This document shows, in pieces, positions 26,520 through 35,806 of a stretch of DNA of 53,544 bases (position 1 is the first letter of the stretch; the number at the start of each line of letters is the position of its first letter). The DNA comes from Bacteroidetes bacterium ADurb.Bin217 (lineage in GTDB: Bacteria; Bacteroidota; Bacteroidia; Bacteroidales; UBA1715). The notes below the pieces were generated by a model. The model had not been told where the DNA came from, ran no database searches, and worked only from the letters and a program-made list of their open reading frames with translations. Position numbers and translations under genes: made by a program. The stretch spans positions 1-53,544 of the forward strand of contig MWCJ01000014.1 in NCBI GenBank assembly GCA_002069975.1. The letters are read 5' to 3'.

Positions 26520-29500
26520 ATGATTCCTATTTCTATTACGTTACAAGGCTTTTATTCATATAAAGAAAAACAAACTATAGATTTTACTAATCTAACAAAA
26601 GCAGGAGTTTTTGGTATTTTTGGTGCTACCGGATCGGGTAAATCTGCTATTATTGAAGCTATTATGTTTGCATTGTATGGCGAAACAGAACGCTTAAATA
26701 ATAGAGAAGATCGTAGTTATAATTTTATGAATTTACAAAGTAATGAGTTATATATAGAATTTATTTGTTTTTCTCATTTTACTCAAACACAATATACTAT
26801 TCAAGTTCAAGCAAAACGATCGAGTAAGAATTTCGAACAAGTTTCATCGCTCAAACGTACCTGCTATAAATATGTTGACAATACTTGGATTCCTATTGGA
26901 GAATCTGTTATTCAAACTGAAGTTACCGGACTATCATATACGAACTTTAAACATACAGTAATAATTCCGCAAGGTACCTTTATGGATTTCCTGCAACTTT
27001 CGCCTACCGAACGTACCGCAATGCTTAAAAACATTTTTGATCTTCATGCTTTTGAATTGCAAGACAAGGTTAAACAAATTGAAGCTGCTACCTTAGATCA
27101 AATTACATTCATTCAAGGGAATTTGCAAGAAATTGGCGAAATAGACTCAGAGCTTGTCACTCAACTTGAATTGCAAGAACAACAACTTCTTGCCAAAGGT
27201 ATTGACCAAAAAAAACAACTTGATGAATTACAAACTAAATTACAAAACCTTGTACTCATTGAACAGCAAATAAATCAGTTAAAGCACACTACAGAAACCT
27301 TAAATCAATTACACAATAAAGCACAAGAATATAAAAACTTAGAAGTTCTAATTTTAAATATTGCTACATGTATTCAACATATAGCTCCTATCTACGATTT
27401 GCTTACGAACAAACAACGTGATGTAAAAGGAATGCTCCATGATTTGGAATTAACTGTGCAACAAGCTGCTATATGTAAATCTGAATTTGAAATTGTGCAA
27501 TCTCAATTTGTAAAAATTGAATCAGATTATAATAATCGTGATGAATATCAGCAACATACAAAACAATTGCAAATAGTATTGGAAGTTAAAAAAAATGAAC
27601 AATTACTTTGCAATATTGATTCTGATTGCAATAAATTCTCTGATTTAATTACTTCGTATAATAAGTCACTGCAAGAATTGAATTCATCTTACGATGAAAT
27701 AAGTGCAGCACGAAAATCTTTGCTTGAAAGTATACCGGACATTTCTGTTGTTTACGCAAAAAAACAAGAACTTGAAGCCTATCATAGAATTTGCAAAAAC
27801 ATTGAAGATTGTCGTGAAAAACGGATTTCTTGTAATGCTTCTATTACAGATTTGCAACATACGTTTTGTAACAAAGTTTGTGAAGTAACAGGTCATACAA
27901 TTGCATATAACGACGCAAAGTCTTTTATTCAAGAATCTATAGAGTTATGCAAAAAACAGTTACAACATATTGAGAACCAATTACAACAAGCATTATTACA
28001 AAAACATATTGAAGATGTAAGATTAACATTAAAATCCGGAACCCCCTGTCCGGTATGCGGTGCTATGGAGCATTCTCTTCAAAACACTGTCTTGTTTGAT
28101 TCTAATATGTATACAACTATATTGGAACAAAAAGAACAGTGTTTACAACAAATTTCCGATTATTCAAATCTGCTTACTATTTTTGAAAACACACATACAC
28201 ATATTTCGTTGTTGAAAAAACAAGACAGCGAGGTATCGCATTCTATGCATAGCCTTACCATAGAAAGAAATTTAAATGAACCGGACTTTGAACAACGTGA
28301 TGTTTCTGTATTTGAAGCTCAAATTCAAGAAATAGCTAAACAACAGGCTACAATAAAAACATACGAAGAACAATTAGCACGAATTGATTCAGAAAAAAAA
28401 TGCACAACAGATAGTTTACAACAATTACAATTACAACTATCAGAATTACAAACATCACGAATACAATTACAAACACGAATTGTAACTCATAAAGAATCTG
28501 TTCAACCAGAAATATTTGAATCATACAAATCGTATTCTATAGATTCTATAGAAAATGAATACTCTCAGCGCATTACTCATTCTCAAAAAATAATATCGCT
28601 GTTCGAAACAGAAAAACTCAGGTTTGAGGAAAACAAACAGAAACACAACTCTTTTACTATTAGTATTTTAGAAAAAGAAAAAAATATATCAGCAATACGC
28701 GAAGATATAGAAGTATTAGAGCAAAAACTTCTATTCGCTATTAAATCACAGTCGTTTTCATCAATAGAGCAAGTTGCCGAAGTGTTAAAACATAAAGACA
28801 ATTTACTCGCATATTCACAAAAACTGGAGCAATATAAACATGAAGTAAAACAAACAACTGAACTTCAAGCAAAACTATCGGTTCAATTACAAAATATAGC
28901 ATTTAATCCCCAAGAATTAATTGAAATTCAAGAAAGCATTACAAAATCAGAAATAGACATTCAACAAACTCGAGATGCCTATGTGCGAATAAATGAGCAG
29001 ATTAAAACAGTAAAAATAAAACTCGACAAATACCTTGATTTCCAAAAACAATTATCTGTTTTACGAAATGATTTAGATAACATTCTGGTATGTAAATCAT
29101 TATTTAAACAAAGCGGGTTTGTTATGTACATGTCTACCAGATATTTACACATGATATGTGAACGAGCAAATCAACGGTTTACTCATCTCACAAAACATGC
29201 ATTACAATTAGAGGTTGTAAACAATTCATTTATTGTTCGAGATTTTTTGAACAACGGCAAAGTTCGTCACATCAAAACACTTTCGGGGGGGCAAGCTTTT
29301 CAAGCTGCCTTATCGTTAGCATTAGCTTTGAGTGAGAGTGTACAAATGCATACACCTAATATTTCAAATTTTTTCTTTATTGACGAAGGATTTGGTTCTC
29401 AAGACAAAGAAAGTCTTACAACAGTATTTGAAACCCTAAGGAGTCTTCAACACGAAGGAAAAATTGTAGGTATAATATCGCATGTTGATGAAATTAAAGA

Positions 29501-29558
29501 AAATATACCTGTGTACATTCAAATTATCAATTCTAATGGAACTTCAAAAATTTTGTAA
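26520..29558 (+). CDS. sbcC: SbcC/Rad50-type nuclease ATPase subunit
   Basis: The 1012-residue SMC-like ATPase works with the SbcD nuclease to open DNA hairpins and protein-blocked ends. Walker A GATGSGKS is at 35-42. Two long coiled coils flank a zinc-hook CPVC at 510-513. The signature LSGGQAFQAALSLALALSE and Walker B FFIDEGFGSQD (near 952) close the ATPase. The frame extends to a TTG at 26487, but ATG at 26520 begins the canonical first strand (MIPISITLQGFYSY). No sbcD flanks it: upstream is the divergent PagL-like gene and downstream pirin. Confidence 0.93.
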   Translation: MIPISITLQGFYSYKEKQTIDFTNLTKAGVFGIFGATGSGKSAIIEAIMFALYGETERLNNREDRSYNFMNLQSNELYIEFICFSHFTQTQYTIQVQAKRSSKNFEQVSSLKRTCYKYVDNTWIPIGESVIQTEVTGLSYTNFKHTVIIPQGTFMDFLQLSPTERTAMLKNIFDLHAFELQDKVKQIEAATLDQITFIQGNLQEIGEIDSELVTQLELQEQQLLAKGIDQKKQLDELQTKLQNLVLIEQQINQLKHTTETLNQLHNKAQEYKNLEVLILNIATCIQHIAPIYDLLTNKQRDVKGMLHDLELTVQQAAICKSEFEIVQSQFVKIESDYNNRDEYQQHTKQLQIVLEVKKNEQLLCNIDSDCNKFSDLITSYNKSLQELNSSYDEISAARKSLLESIPDISVVYAKKQELEAYHRICKNIEDCREKRISCNASITDLQHTFCNKVCEVTGHTIAYNDAKSFIQESIELCKKQLQHIENQLQQALLQKHIEDVRLTLKSGTPCPVCGAMEHSLQNTVLFDSNMYTTILEQKEQCLQQISDYSNLLTIFENTHTHISLLKKQDSEVSHSMHSLTIERNLNEPDFEQRDVSVFEAQIQEIAKQQATIKTYEEQLARIDSEKKCTTDSLQQLQLQLSELQTSRIQLQTRIVTHKESVQPEIFESYKSYSIDSIENEYSQRITHSQKIISLFETEKLRFEENKQKHNSFTISILEKEKNISAIREDIEVLEQKLLFAIKSQSFSSIEQVAEVLKHKDNLLAYSQKLEQYKHEVKQTTELQAKLSVQLQNIAFNPQELIEIQESITKSEIDIQQTRDAYVRINEQIKTVKIKLDKYLDFQKQLSVLRNDLDNILVCKSLFKQSGFVMYMSTRYLHMICERANQRFTHLTKHALQLEVVNNSFIVRDFLNNGKVRHIKTLSGGQAFQAALSLALALSESVQMHTPNISNFFFIDEGFGSQDKESLTTVFETLRSLQHEGKIVGIISHVDEIKENIPVYIQIINSNGTSKIL

Positions 29559-29681
29559 TTGTTTTATGAATTTTCATTACCTACAATCTTAGTAATTTAA
29601 GATATTTACACTCCGTCTATTTGCATGAAACTGTAAGGATTTTGTAATTATTGATGTCATAGATATAAAAAATTACAACCT

Positions 29682-30392
29682 ATGAATTCAATAGTATATG
29701 CATCAAATACAGTTGGTACCGGAAACCATGACTGGTTACAAACTCGCCATTATTTCAGTTTTGCCAATTATTACAATCCTGAACGTATTCATTTTGGTAT
29801 GTTACGAGTGCTAAATGATGATATTGTAGCTCCAGAATCTGGGTTTGGTATGCACCCTCATGATAATATGGAAATAATAACCATCCCCTTATCAGGTTCA
29901 TTGTGGCACCAAGATGATATGGGAAATAAAAGCACAATTCAAAAAGGAGAAATTCAAGTAATGAGTGCCGGTTCGGGTATTATGCACAGTGAATGGAACA
30001 AAGATGTAAATACCCCTGTAAATTTGTTTCAAATATGGATATATCCTCGAACTCGTAATGTAACACCTCGATATCAACAAATTGAAATTGCATCGTTGCG
30101 TGTACCAAATTCTTTGTATCAAATTCTATCGCCTAATCAACACGATGCCGGAGTTTGGATTCATCAAAATGCCTGGATACATATGGGGGAATTCAATAAA
30201 AAATCAACACAAACATATACTTTGCATGCTCACAATAATGGAGTATTTGTATTAGTCGTAGATGGTCAAATATCGATAGACCAAACCGAATTGCATACTC
30301 GAGATGCTATTGGGATATGGAATACAAAAGATATATCGATTCTCATTCAATCTTCAGCTACATTATTACTTATAGAAGTTCCAATGAATTAA
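29682..30392 (+). CDS. Pirin-family bicupin protein
   Basis: The 236-residue soluble protein shows the pirin N-terminal cupin with the metal-ligand motif FGMHPHDNMEIITIPLSG and MSAGSGIMHSEWN, which together give three His and one Glu. A degenerate second cupin follows, as in YhhW. Family members include quercetinase-like dioxygenases and redox-sensitive regulators; the role here is unknown. YceI follows after 29 bases. Confidence 0.9.
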   Translation: MNSIVYASNTVGTGNHDWLQTRHYFSFANYYNPERIHFGMLRVLNDDIVAPESGFGMHPHDNMEIITIPLSGSLWHQDDMGNKSTIQKGEIQVMSAGSGIMHSEWNKDVNTPVNLFQIWIYPRTRNVTPRYQQIEIASLRVPNSLYQILSPNQHDAGVWIHQNAWIHMGEFNKKSTQTYTLHAHNNGVFVLVVDGQISIDQTELHTRDAIGIWNTKDISILIQSSATLLLIEVPMN

Positions 30393-30421
30393 TTACATAA
30401 CAATTTAAAATATCAAATAAC

Positions 30422-30988
30422 ATGAAAACACTTATCCTTTTTAGTACAGCACTTATACTTGCAATGCAGGTTCATGCTCAAACTTTAACTGCCGATGCGG
30501 CAAAATCAAAAATTACCTGGACTGCCAATAAAGTTGTAGGCGGTGGTCATACAGGATCTATTAGTTTAAATTCCGGAAGTCTTACCGTAGTTGGAAATAT
30601 TATAACCGGTGGATCATTTGTAATCAACATGAAATCAATTACTTGTTCAGACATTAGCGACAAAGCTACCAATGCACAGTTTATTGGTCATTTGCACAGT
30701 GATGATTTTTTTAGTGTTGCTTCACACCCAACAGCTACGTTAACAATTACCGAAAGAGCTTCGTTTTTGAACAATACAACTGTAATTAAAGGTAATTTGA
30801 CTATTAAAGGTATTACCAAGCCAGTTTCATTTACAGCTACAAAAAATGGAAAAACCTACACCGCAATTATACCTGTAAATAGAACATTGTATGGAATAAC
30901 ATATGGTTCAGGTAGTTTTTTCGACAACCTTGGTGATAATGCTATTAATGATGAATTTACACTTGATGTAAATCTTGTAATGAAATAA
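30422..30988 (+). CDS. Exported YceI-family lipid-binding protein
   Basis: The 188-residue protein has a signal peptide (MKTLILFSTALILAMQVHA) and then the YceI lipocalin-like barrel: SKITWTANKVVGGGHTGSISLNSG, MKSITCSDI, HLHSDDFFSVASHPTATLTIT and KGNLTIKGITKPVSFTA are family hallmarks. It probably binds a polyisoprenoid or other lipid in the periplasm. A terminator follows directly. Confidence 0.92.
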   Translation: MKTLILFSTALILAMQVHAQTLTADAAKSKITWTANKVVGGGHTGSISLNSGSLTVVGNIITGGSFVINMKSITCSDISDKATNAQFIGHLHSDDFFSVASHPTATLTITERASFLNNTTVIKGNLTIKGITKPVSFTATKNGKTYTAIIPVNRTLYGITYGSGSFFDNLGDNAINDEFTLDVNLVMK

Positions 30989-31011
30989 TATTTTATTTTA
31001 CGTTTCTATTT

Positions 31012-31041
31012 AAAAGCAATCCTTTGGGTTGCTTTTTTTTT
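31012..31041 (+). terminator. Intrinsic terminator after the YceI gene
   Basis: AAAAGCAATCC pairs with GGGTTGCTTTT across a three-base loop with one G-T pair, and is followed by a run of T residues. It lies 24 bases after the stop. Confidence 0.85.
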
Positions 31042-31077
31042 GGTTATTTTCTTACTTCAAAAAATGTAAATATGCAA

Positions 31078-31107
31078 TTGCAAACACAAAAAAATCTTTT
31101 ATTTTTG
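31078..31107 (+). promoter_or_regulatory. Promoter of the small lipoprotein gene
   Basis: TTG (31078-31080), a 19-base spacer and TATTTTTG (31100-31107) match the Bacteroides -33/-7 consensus. The start codon at 31133 is 26 bases downstream. Confidence 0.6.
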
Positions 31108-31132
31108 AGGTAATTAAAAATTATCGATTTCC

Positions 31133-31795
31133 ATGAAATATGTACTAGTGAGTATTGTTTTCTTTGTAGGAATAGCCTGTAATCAAAGAGAGAGAAAAGT
31201 TGCAAATATTTTGCGTGAAAATAAATTCGTAATAAGTGAAAAATGGAAAATGGAGGAAGACACAATATATACCGTATTGTATTTAGAGAAAAAATGGGAT
31301 TCGGAACTTCATGACACGCTCGAAAAAATTACAGTAAACGATATTTATATTCAAACAGCATCTCCCGAAGCAAAATATATATTGGGGTATGCATCAATTC
31401 TTGCAGGAACAGATTGCTGGTGGCAAGGCGAAGTACCCAATTCTGAATTTACAAATTTACAATGCCTTCTACTTTCATCACTAGATATGGGGTGCCAATG
31501 CAGTAAAAAACATATTGATACTTTGATGTATGCATTTAGTTCAGATAGTGTATTACTATCAACTATACAAACCTGTACTCCCATTCCTTATTCAGCCACA
31601 TATCACAATACTTGTGATTATATATCTATTGAAAAAAAGAAATCTAACTATATTTTACATATTAAAGCACGAACAATTAATATGCGAAAACAAACTCAAA
31701 CACCTTGGGAAAAACGGATAATTTTTACTGTTACAGATTTAGGAATTGAGCATACTAAAATTATAGACTATTCATTTACTGAAATAGGCAGATAA
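31133..31795 (+). CDS. Small predicted lipoprotein of unknown function
   Basis: The 220-residue protein begins MKYVLVSIVFFVGIACNQ, a short hydrophobic stretch ending in a lipobox-like GIAC, so Cys17 is the likely lipid anchor. The mature part has several additional Cys residues (CWWQ, LQCLL, GCQCS, TCTP, TCDY), unusual for a periplasmic lipoprotein, and mixed alpha/beta character. I recognise no family. It stands alone between the YceI terminator and a repeat-rich spacer. Confidence 0.65.
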   Translation: MKYVLVSIVFFVGIACNQRERKVANILRENKFVISEKWKMEEDTIYTVLYLEKKWDSELHDTLEKITVNDIYIQTASPEAKYILGYASILAGTDCWWQGEVPNSEFTNLQCLLLSSLDMGCQCSKKHIDTLMYAFSSDSVLLSTIQTCTPIPYSATYHNTCDYISIEKKKSNYILHIKARTINMRKQTQTPWEKRIIFTVTDLGIEHTKIIDYSFTEIGR

Positions 31796-31817
31796 ATAAC
31801 GTCAACTCGACGTAATG

Positions 31818-31903
31818 ACCGCTTAGAGATAGTTACCGATTCGATTGATAAACACGCAATCTATAAGTATTTATTAAGAAGAAGATTGCTGTCTATAAGC
31901 GGT
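31818..31903. repeat. Long-range stem spanning the dispersed-repeat region
   Basis: ACCGCTTAGAGATAG (31818-31832) can pair with CTGTCTATAAGCGGT (31889-31903): 13 Watson-Crick pairs, one G-T pair and one mismatch of 15. The 56-base loop includes another CTATAAG core. It may be a structured RNA or a folded repeat unit. Confidence 0.45.
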
Positions 31904-31926
31904 TTTATAATGCTTTATAAGAATTC
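31885..31926 (+). repeat. Dispersed intergenic repeat, copy A
   Basis: This 42-base element matches 43901-43943 at 40 of 43 aligned positions. It starts ATTGCTGTCTATAAGCG and ends TATAAGAATTC, with an internal hairpin TTATAA-TGCT-TTATAA. A partial core copy (31850-31870) lies 15 bases upstream. Confidence 0.7.
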
Positions 31927-31990
31927 GATTCTCTTCGTTACATTTTTTTTAAGTAATATAGATTTACCTTTTTAGCAGCGTATTGTTAGC

Positions 31991-32020
31991 AAAAAAAAGG
32001 TGATTATCGAAACAATCACC
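31991..32020 (-). terminator. Intrinsic terminator of the etf-acyl-CoA dehydrogenase operon
   Basis: GGTGATT (31999-32005) pairs with AATCACC (32014-32020). On the minus strand the stem is followed by eight T residues (complement of 31991-31998). It lies 26 bases beyond the stop at 32047. Confidence 0.8.
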
Positions 32021-32046
32021 CTCATTTATAGTATTTTAATATATTC

Positions 32047-33750
32047 TTAGATTTTATACAAACTTAAATCTTTCACATCAGATTTATCGATATACATAGA
32101 TTTTTGTTTATTTTCAGAATAAATCAATTTTATAAAAACTTCAGCAGAACTATAATATTCATCGTCTCTATTAGCGTCAAGTACTAATAAATGTCCCATC
32201 ACAATATTACCCGCCATTTCAACTAATCTACGAGCATGAAAATCAAGATATTCGGTATTTTTTGTACCTTTAACCAATTCTACACAACGAGCATACTCAT
32301 CAGTTAATTCAGACAAAATCGAACGTAAATAATCAAATTTAGGTTCTACTTGTTCTGCTTCGTAAGCTTTGATTTGAGTTAGCAATCCACCCGTAGCAAC
32401 ACCACGAATAGCAGCAACTACTTGTAATTGAGTAGTTCCTTCATAAATAGAAGTAATACGAGCATCGCGATAAATTCGTTCGATAGGATAATCTTTCATA
32501 AACCCAGAACCACCATGAACTTGCAATGAATCGTATGCTATTGAATTAGAATATTCACTCGAAAACAATTTTGTAAGAGGAGTATACATATCAGCTAGTT
32601 TGCTATATACTCGAGCATCAGCTTTTTCTTCAGGAGTTAAATCACGTTTTTTCGCTATTAAATCATATGCTTTGTAAACATCAACAAAACGAGAAGTTTC
32701 GTACATCAATGAACGAACAGCTTGTGTACGAACTTTCATATTTGTAATCATTTCGTAAACTGCAGGAAATTGAATAATAGGTTTACCAAATTGTTCACGT
32801 TCGTGAGCATATGCCAAAGCTTCGCGGTATGCTGCTTCGCATAATCCAACAGATTGAGCACCAATACCTAAACGAGCACCATTCATAAGGAACATAATAT
32901 ATTTAATAAGTCCCATTTTACGGTCACCACATAATTCTGCAGGAGCATTTTTAAATACTAATTCACACGTTGGAGAACCTTTAATACCCAATTTATTTTC
33001 TAAACGACGAACGATTACACTTTTATCGTTTCTATCATACATTAATAAAGATAAACCACGAGCATCAGATGTTCCGTCTTCAGTACGAGCCAATACAAAG
33101 TTAACATCGGCATCTCCATTGGTAATAAACCGTTTAACACCATTTAAAAACCATTGTTTTTTCTCAGCATCATACGTAGCTTTTAACTGCACAGCACCTA
33201 AATCAGAACCAGCGTCTGGCTCTGTTAAATCCATTGCACATGTATCGCCGGCACATACACGAGTCAAATATTTCTTTTTTAGAGCTTCGTCACCAAATTC
33301 TAAAACAGTTTCGGCACAATCTTGCAATCCAAAAATATTACAAAATGCAGCATCGGCACGAGCAACTATCTCACCTGCCATAATATATGGAACAGTTGAC
33401 ATATTTAAACCTCCATATTGACGAGGCAATGACATACCCATTAATTCTGCTTTACGAAATGCTTCTAACCCTATTTGTGTACCTTTAGCATATACTACCT
33501 CGTTGTTCACAATTTTAGGACCTTCATGATCAACAGATTCCGCCAAAGGAGCAAGAATATTTGCACTTAAATCCCCTACTATTTCAACAACCTTTTCGTA
33601 ACTGTCTATAGCATCTTCAAAATCATGAGGAGCATAATCATATTTATCTTTATCGGCAAAGTTATCTTCTTTTAACTTCACAATTTTTTTCATTAAAGGA
33701 TGCCCCAAATGAAATTTTAATGATTTATTATCTGTATAAAAATTAGCCAT
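32047..33750 (-). CDS. Acyl-CoA dehydrogenase
   Basis: The 567-residue flavoprotein oxidises acyl-CoA and passes electrons to ETF. It has the family motifs CAMDLTEPDAGSDLGAVQLKA (FAD and substrate binding), LGIKGSPTCELVF, REQFGKPI and VHGGSGFMKDYPIERIYRDARITSIYEGTTQLQ near residue 415. It is longer than classical short-chain enzymes because of N- and C-terminal extensions, as in other Bacteroidota members linked to etf genes. The substrate chain length cannot be told. It is the last gene of the etfB-etfA-acd operon and lies 18 bases from etfA. Confidence 0.92.
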   Translation of the reverse strand: MANFYTDNKSLKFHLGHPLMKKIVKLKEDNFADKDKYDYAPHDFEDAIDSYEKVVEIVGDLSANILAPLAESVDHEGPKIVNNEVVYAKGTQIGLEAFRKAELMGMSLPRQYGGLNMSTVPYIMAGEIVARADAAFCNIFGLQDCAETVLEFGDEALKKKYLTRVCAGDTCAMDLTEPDAGSDLGAVQLKATYDAEKKQWFLNGVKRFITNGDADVNFVLARTEDGTSDARGLSLLMYDRNDKSVIVRRLENKLGIKGSPTCELVFKNAPAELCGDRKMGLIKYIMFLMNGARLGIGAQSVGLCEAAYREALAYAHEREQFGKPIIQFPAVYEMITNMKVRTQAVRSLMYETSRFVDVYKAYDLIAKKRDLTPEEKADARVYSKLADMYTPLTKLFSSEYSNSIAYDSLQVHGGSGFMKDYPIERIYRDARITSIYEGTTQLQVVAAIRGVATGGLLTQIKAYEAEQVEPKFDYLRSILSELTDEYARCVELVKGTKNTEYLDFHARRLVEMAGNIVMGHLLVLDANRDDEYYSSAEVFIKLIYSENKQKSMYIDKSDVKDLSLYKI

Positions 33751-33768
33751 AATCTTATTTTTCTTAGG

Positions 33769-34788
33769 TTATTTAGTATTTTGCTTATAGTATTTTATCA
33801 TTTTTGGCAACACGTCGTTCAAATCTCCTATAATAGTATAATCTGCAATAGTATTTATAGGAGCATTTGCATCGTTGTTGATAGAAATTACAAGTGCCGA
33901 CTCTGCCATACCTGCAGTATGTTGAACCGCACCAGAAATACCACATGCAATATATAATTTAGGACGCACTGTTACACCTGTTTGTCCAACTTGACGTTCG
34001 TGTTCAGCAAATCCTGAATCAACCGCAGCACGCGATGCAGCTACTTCGCCACCAAGAACTTCGGCTAAATCGTGTAACAGTTTAAAGTTTTCTTTAGAAC
34101 CTACCCCATATCCGCCGGCAACAATAATTGGTGCAGCTTTAAGGTTTAATTTACTCTTTTCGATTTCGCGTTCTATTACTTGTACTACAAAATCTTCTTT
34201 GTTTAGTAAATTTTTAACATCAATTACCTTAACTTGACCTGTATATTTCGCATCAAATATCTCTTGTTTCATTACCCCTTCGCGAACTGTAGCAATTTGC
34301 GGACGAGTTTCGGGATTGATAATAGTAGCTATAATATTTCCACCAAATGCAGGACGAATTTGATATAATAAATTTTTGTATTCTGTTTTCGTTTTAGGAT
34401 CGGTATGATCACCTATTTCCAAACTAGTACAGTCGGCAGTTAAACCGCTTCCTGTTGTAGAACAAATACGTGGAGCAAGATCACGACCAACAGATGTAGC
34501 ACCAAACAATGCTATTTCAGGTTGTTCGTTTTTGAAAATTTCACATACTATTTTATTGTGAGGTAATGTTGTATACGGAGCCAATCTTTTATCATCGGCT
34601 ATATGCACTACATCAACTCCATATGGGAATAGATGCTTTTCTATTCCTTCTAATTTTGAACCTATTGCAATAGCTTCGAGCTTTTTGCCAAGTTGCTGTG
34701 CTAATTTTTTACCTTTTGTAAGTAATTCTAAACTTACATCAGCTATTGCACCATCTTCTATTTCTATATATACAAATACGTTATTCAC
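33769..34788 (-). CDS. etfA: Electron transfer flavoprotein subunit alpha
   Basis: The 339-residue subunit binds FAD and carries electrons between acyl-CoA dehydrogenases and the quinone or ferredoxin pool. The C-terminal FAD signature is clear: APIIVAGGYGVGSKENFKLL, SRAAVDSGFAEHERQVGQTGVTVRPKLYIACGISGAVQHTAGM and SALVISINNDANAPI. The start codon is GTG at 34788. It lies 30 bases after etfB. Confidence 0.95.
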   Translation of the reverse strand: MNNVFVYIEIEDGAIADVSLELLTKGKKLAQQLGKKLEAIAIGSKLEGIEKHLFPYGVDVVHIADDKRLAPYTTLPHNKIVCEIFKNEQPEIALFGATSVGRDLAPRICSTTGSGLTADCTSLEIGDHTDPKTKTEYKNLLYQIRPAFGGNIIATIINPETRPQIATVREGVMKQEIFDAKYTGQVKVIDVKNLLNKEDFVVQVIEREIEKSKLNLKAAPIIVAGGYGVGSKENFKLLHDLAEVLGGEVAASRAAVDSGFAEHERQVGQTGVTVRPKLYIACGISGAVQHTAGMAESALVISINNDANAPINTIADYTIIGDLNDVLPKMIKYYKQNTK

Positions 34789-34818
34789 GACGTTTCTATG
34801 TTTTAATGGTAAATACTA

Positions 34819-35691
34819 TTATCCTATGGTATGATTTGCAATTAATTCTCTCATTAAGAAATCAATATCTTTATCGTCGCTTGTTAAATGCACCGTTTCC
34901 TTTGCTGTTAACACTACGTTTTCAATATTTTTTACTTTTGTAGGAGAACCTGTCAATCCTAAACAATTTGGATTTGGATTTAAATCATCGGCTGTCCATT
35001 CTTTAATAGTTAAATATGGACGAGTTTTATAAAATCCTTCGTAATCCATGCCTGCTTCTTGCAATTCGGTAAGTGTTTTTGCACGTTTATACTTCATGGT
35101 TAATTTAGTATTACGCGAACGACAATCGGCTGCAGAACTATGAACTGTAATCAACACTGGAAGTGGACATTTTACCACTTCGATACCACGTTCTAAACGA
35201 CGTTTAACGGTAATTACATTATTTTCAATACCTTTTATTTCTTCAGCATAGGTAATTTGAGGTATTCCAACTTTTTCGGAAACTTGCGGACCAACTTGTG
35301 CGGTATCACCATCAATAGCTTGTCTACCGGCAAGAATCACGTCAAATTCTTTAATTTTTTTAACAGCCAAACTTATAGTATACGATGTAGCTAAGGTATC
35401 GGAACCGGCAAACGCGCGGTCTGTAATTAAATACCCGCCATCAGCACCACGATACATTGCTTCGCGAATAATTTCGGCGGCACGTGTTGGTCCCATTGTT
35501 ATAATTTCTACTGTTGAACCGGGGAATTTATCTTTCAATTGCAATGCTTGTTCTAAAGCATTTAAATCCTCCGGATTGAAAATTGCAGGCAAAGCTGCTC
35601 TGTTCACAGTACCGTCAGACTTCATGGCATCTTGCCCTACATTTCTTGTATCGGGTACTTGTTTAGCTAAAACTAATATTTTTAATCCCAT
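34819..35691 (-). CDS. etfB: Electron transfer flavoprotein subunit beta
   Basis: The 290-residue protein starts MGLKILVLAKQVPDTRNV and has the beta-subunit features: NPEDLNALEQAL, GPTRAAEIIREAMYRGADGGYLI, DVILAGRQAIDGDTAQVGPQVSEKVG and KCPLPVLITVHSS. It pairs with EtfA and binds AMP or, in bifurcating types, FAD. It is the first gene of the operon, with its own promoter upstream. With a ferredoxin nearby, a bifurcating role is conceivable but not shown. Confidence 0.95.
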   Translation of the reverse strand: MGLKILVLAKQVPDTRNVGQDAMKSDGTVNRAALPAIFNPEDLNALEQALQLKDKFPGSTVEIITMGPTRAAEIIREAMYRGADGGYLITDRAFAGSDTLATSYTISLAVKKIKEFDVILAGRQAIDGDTAQVGPQVSEKVGIPQITYAEEIKGIENNVITVKRRLERGIEVVKCPLPVLITVHSSAADCRSRNTKLTMKYKRAKTLTELQEAGMDYEGFYKTRPYLTIKEWTADDLNPNPNCLGLTGSPTKVKNIENVVLTAKETVHLTSDDKDIDFLMRELIANHTIG

Positions 35692-35718
35692 TCCTTTTTA
35701 ATATTTTGGTTGAAGTTG

Positions 35719-35752
35719 CAAAGATATATAATATGCAAATATGAAAAACAAA
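35719..35752 (-). promoter_or_regulatory. Promoter of the etfB-etfA-acd operon
   Basis: On the minus strand TTTG (complement of 35749-35752) is followed after 22 bases by TATCTTTG (complement of 35719-35726), matching the -33/-7 consensus. The etfB start is 28 bases downstream. Confidence 0.55.
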
Positions 35753-35759
35753 TTCAAAA

Positions 35760-35787
35760 AAAAAAGCCGATTTTTATCGGCTTTTTT
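35760..35787 (-). terminator. Intrinsic terminator after the secreted unknown gene
   Basis: A perfect stem AAAAAGCCGAT / ATCGGCTTTTT with a four-base loop has T-runs on both strands. It lies 20 bases beyond the minus-strand stop at 35807 and just upstream of the etfB promoter. Confidence 0.85.
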
Positions 35788-35806
35788 ACTAACAATATGT
35801 TGTTAA

